Source: Alteromonadaceae bacterium 2753L.S.0a.02
GTDB lineage: Bacteria; Pseudomonadota; Gammaproteobacteria; Pseudomonadales; Cellvibrionaceae
Direction of reading: 5' to 3'
NCBI GenBank assembly: GCA_007827375.1
Contig: VISH01000001.1
Span: 1,364,001 to 1,428,000 of the forward strand
Length of the DNA stretch: 64,000 nt
Both the position numbers and the translations under genes were made by a program. Each line of letters opens with the position of its first letter. Positions within the stretch are counted from its first letter, which is position 1. The notes under the pieces are model-generated. The model was given only the letters and a program-made list of their open reading frames with translations. It was not told the DNA's origin and searched no databases. Of the stretch, positions 61,664-64,000 are shown piece after piece.

Positions 61664-62536
61664 CTAGCTTTGAGCAGTCAGAATTTTTAACTTTTCAGCT
61701 TCACTCACTTTGTCCCATTTTAACGGTGGGTATTCTTTAATTAAGGAAGTATCCTCCATATCTTTCAAGGCTGCTTGTTGTTGCGCCTGGGCGCTTGAGG
61801 AAAGCTCCAACTGAATGCTTTCTATGATATTGTCCATCAATTCCAACATGGGCTTTTCACTTACCAATTTATCTAACTCTGATCGTGATAAATTTTTTAA
61901 CCTGCTTGGCCAAAACATAATACGAATGAATAGATTATCCGCTATTGGAAAATATACCAGATGCTCTATGGTCGGAAATGCCGAAAATTCCAGAGATTGG
62001 GATTGCAGTTTAACGGCGACAACAGGTAAATGATGCAACGGTTGCCAATTTGTAGGAGCGTTGAAAATTTGTATGCCACCATTGGTTTCGCTAATGTGCC
62101 CTGAATACAGGTTTGTGAGGTTATCTCCTATGACTTTCTCCAAGGATCGAGGATGAAAAAGAGAAATTGCATCTGGATAATTAACGATTTTTATAATCCT
62201 AACGGCACACCGTAGTTCTGAAGCAACACCAGTAAACCAGGGGCCATTAAAAGCCCATGCGTGATAAAATATATCGGCTTCACGCCAGTTATCAGTTAGA
62301 CCCCGGATTTCTTTTTCTTCATCATAATAGTCACGGAAGGGTAGATCGTTCTCCCTGTAAATTGCTTCAGGTGACAAACCCTTGTGATTGGCTCGTCGAG
62401 GTTTGTGCTTGGGGGCTTTAAAGCTTATTTTTGTTCCATCAATTTCACATTTTATAAGGGGCGCCGAAGCGAAGTTCGGGCCTTCAGGAATGATTAATTC
62501 CTTAGCTTCCCTTAGCTTTAACGGGACGTTAAACAT
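61664..62536 (-). CDS. Paralogue 1 of the immunity-like family
   Basis: A 290-residue copy, first of the four and directly behind the 380-residue leader gene (11 bases). It starts MFNVPLKLREAKELIIPEGPNF. Its body differs throughout from the copies at 59018 and 60776, but its last 40 residues are a mosaic: the AALKDMEDTSLIKEYPPLKWD part equals that of the copy at 59018, while KVSEAEKLKIL equals that of the copy at 59906. Being next to the leader gene, it is the best candidate for the cognate partner (inference). Confidence 0.8.
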   Translation of the reverse strand: MFNVPLKLREAKELIIPEGPNFASAPLIKCEIDGTKISFKAPKHKPRRANHKGLSPEAIYRENDLPFRDYYDEEKEIRGLTDNWREADIFYHAWAFNGPWFTGVASELRCAVRIIKIVNYPDAISLFHPRSLEKVIGDNLTNLYSGHISETNGGIQIFNAPTNWQPLHHLPVVAVKLQSQSLEFSAFPTIEHLVYFPIADNLFIRIMFWPSRLKNLSRSELDKLVSEKPMLELMDNIIESIQLELSSSAQAQQQAALKDMEDTSLIKEYPPLKWDKVSEAEKLKILTAQS

Positions 62537-62547
62537 GCGGGCACCTT

Positions 62548-63690
62548 TTATTTATATTTTTTACCAGATAGTTGAGTCGCACCTGAGCGCGCCGTAGTTG
62601 TAACAAAATATAGGGCGCCCATTAGTCCTACTATGCCACCTATTGTTGGTGCAACTCCCATGAACCCGAAGGTTGCTCCAGCTGCTGATAGTCCAAAAAT
62701 ACTGGAATCTAATACACCTTTACCTGTTATTGGAGAGCGTAGATGATTGCCAGCGATCTCACTTGGTCGCAGTCCAGTACTCTTGCCGGTCCCACCGTTA
62801 CCAGCAAGCGAAAGTTTTAATTCCTTGGCTAGTTTCAGAGCGTTAGAGCTGTTTGTAGTGGGGCGATTCAGAAAGACTGCATGTTTTTCTAATTTTGTAT
62901 TTTTTTCGTGCGCTAATACTTGCAATGCACGAGTAAGAACCCCGGAACCACCCCAGTCCGAAAACCACAATACGCCCTCGATATTGCGTGCTTTATACAT
63001 TGTGTTGGCCAATAGAATGGCTGATTCAGTGATTTCAGTACTTTTGGCGTTTGCCAATGCTTTATGCGCGGGTTTTAAACCTATAATGCCGCCATCGCCT
63101 GGTGTGTGATGTAAATCGAATCCAGAGTTGCTAACCATACGCTGAATTGTGCTGTCTACCTTTATCAGGTCATCGCGAGCTGAAGAGGCTATATTCAAAA
63201 GATCGTCGGACGAGCGATCTGAGATGACCACCGGTCGGTATTTCTCTTTTTCGATCAAACCATCCGATTTAAACTTTGGGTTAGTGTTTAAATCTTTATC
63301 AATTTTCCATAAACCGGGTTTGCGGGTTTTTTCCTGCATCTGCATATAATTACTATCAGCCTGCAAATACATCAACTCATAGGCCCCGCTATCCCTATCT
63401 TCCAGCGTTGCGGTTACACCGGGTAGCACGAGGTAGAACACGCCGCGGCCGCAGGCGAGTTGCTCGGCCTTTCTCACATAGATGTTATCCATTTGCAGGC
63501 GCCCGGCTGAGAGGCCTTTGATGCCTTTAACCACGAGCCCGGCCCAATAGTTTCCCGCATTGGCGAGGGCGACCAGTTCGTTGTAAACAGGGAGTGCCTG
63601 GGGGGAGCAGCGTACGCGTTTACCGGCGGAAGCACCGGCGATGGTGAGGGGTTTGCCTTCGGTTGCTTTTAATCGACTTGCCTGCAGCAT
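62548..63690 (-). CDS. Leader gene of the paralogue operon: possible effector with hydrophobic C-terminus
   Basis: A 380-residue protein of unrecognised family. It lacks a signal peptide. Residues 1-190 are mixed alpha/beta (YELVALANAGNYWAGLVVKGIKGLS, FYLVLPGVTATLEDRDSGAYELMYL). Residues 200-320 have a hydrolase-like or Rossmann-like feel (GVLWFSDWGGSGVLTRALQVLAHE) without a diagnostic motif. Residues 330-372 are Gly-rich and hydrophobic, enough for one or two membrane passes. AAGGAGAA lies well placed before the ATG. It is followed at once by four paralogous genes. The layout, one odd protein with a membrane-active tail plus multiplied small neighbours, fits a contact-dependent or type VI effector and its immunity set, but no delivery marker (PAAR, VgrG, MIX, Rhs) is present here. 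Confidence 0.7.
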   Translation of the reverse strand: MLQASRLKATEGKPLTIAGASAGKRVRCSPQALPVYNELVALANAGNYWAGLVVKGIKGLSAGRLQMDNIYVRKAEQLACGRGVFYLVLPGVTATLEDRDSGAYELMYLQADSNYMQMQEKTRKPGLWKIDKDLNTNPKFKSDGLIEKEKYRPVVISDRSSDDLLNIASSARDDLIKVDSTIQRMVSNSGFDLHHTPGDGGIIGLKPAHKALANAKSTEITESAILLANTMYKARNIEGVLWFSDWGGSGVLTRALQVLAHEKNTKLEKHAVFLNRPTTNSSNALKLAKELKLSLAGNGGTGKSTGLRPSEIAGNHLRSPITGKGVLDSSIFGLSAAGATFGFMGVAPTIGGIVGLMGALYFVTTTARSGATQLSGKKYK

Positions 63691-64000
63691 CAGCCATTCT
63701 CCTTTGTAATGTGCTGGTTAGGGTTATTTTTATTATGAATATACCGCCTGTGGCCTACTTCGTTGTGTGGCGTGAAGGGGCTATTCCATTCATTGCTCGC
63801 GAATAGCCTACTGTATTATGAGGCAGCAAAGGGGTAAATCCCTGCAGCTGGGTGATCCGACATGAAGTGATATAGATCACGCATAAGGCGACGCGATCTA
63901 ACAGTTTCTCTGGTGTTGCCTAATATTTGAACACGCAAGCGGGCTAAAGATTGATTGGGCGCGGAACGACATCGGAGCGGCGAGAAGCGGCTTTGTGTGA
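63691..64000. other. Upstream region of the effector-like operon
   Basis: About 310 bases reaching the window edge. It contains the CRP-like site at 63865-63882. No other gene is supported. Confidence 0.4.
63865..63882. promoter_or_regulatory. CRP/Vfr-like binding site
   Basis: AGTGATATAGATCACG has GTGA and TCAC half-sites six bases apart, matching the TGTGA-N6-TCACA form at all but the outermost positions. It lies about 175 bases before the start of the leader gene, which could place that operon under catabolite control. Prediction only. Confidence 0.5.

Overview
The window looks like chromosome from a marine or wood-associated polysaccharide-degrading gammaproteobacterium of the Teredinibacter/Saccharophagus/Cellvibrio kind. 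This is inferred from several very large secreted proteins whose modules are joined by long polyserine linkers, from CBM2/CBM10/CBM35-type binding modules, a GH30 xylanase, a PL11 rhamnogalacturonan lyase, a GH53 galactanase, a TonB-dependent receptor and ordinary gammaproteobacterial housekeeping genes. No rRNA, tRNA, CRISPR array or intact insertion sequence was found.

Layout. 1-17.4 kb is a carbohydrate-active region: a left-edge partial gene with a possible Cys-His hydrolase signature; GH30 glucuronoxylanase; a small CBM2 protein; PL11 lyase (minus); an AHSA1 protein; a secreted HEXXH metalloprotease with carbohydrate-binding modules (minus); GFA, DinB and PD40 proteins; and a non-catalytic multi-module CBM2/PKD protein. 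17.8-26.7 kb holds a small membrane protein translationally coupled to a degenerate EAL protein, pyruvate phosphate dikinase, an anchored periplasmic protein and a TonB-dependent receptor. 26.7-34 kb is a decayed accessory region: an antitoxin plus a Fic toxin that has lost its active site, flanked by a perfect 20-bp direct repeat; an S9 peptidase; a second fic remnant; a 21-bp-period array of about 29 units; a 19-bp tandem array; a possible nuclease-like gene; and a broken copy of the 5' end of a glycosidase found intact at 40.7 kb.

34-42 kb has a secreted seven-repeat lectin-like propeller, an ECF-type sigma factor overlapping a Ser/Thr kinase with TPRs, and the clan GH-A-like lipoprotein. 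42-50 kb is a TetR-MFP-RND efflux operon with a palindromic operator, panB and small genes (STAS-like, zinc ribbon, CMD). 50-58 kb contains GH53 galactanase, a DUF3604/HupE-UreJ/parvulin operon (the parvulin apparently starts at a rare ATT codon) and a secreted YVTN-type propeller. 58-64 kb has a UPF0114 membrane protein and a five-gene minus-strand operon: one 380-residue protein with a hydrophobic tail followed by four tandem paralogues of about 280-290 residues, arranged like an effector with multiplied immunity genes, with a CRP-like site upstream.

The secreted enzymes together target xylan, rhamnogalacturonan-I and galactan side chains. The most distinctive unexplained systems are the effector-like/paralogue operon at the right edge, the decaying Fic locus with its flanking repeats, the heptad-coding array, and the non-catalytic multi-CBM protein.
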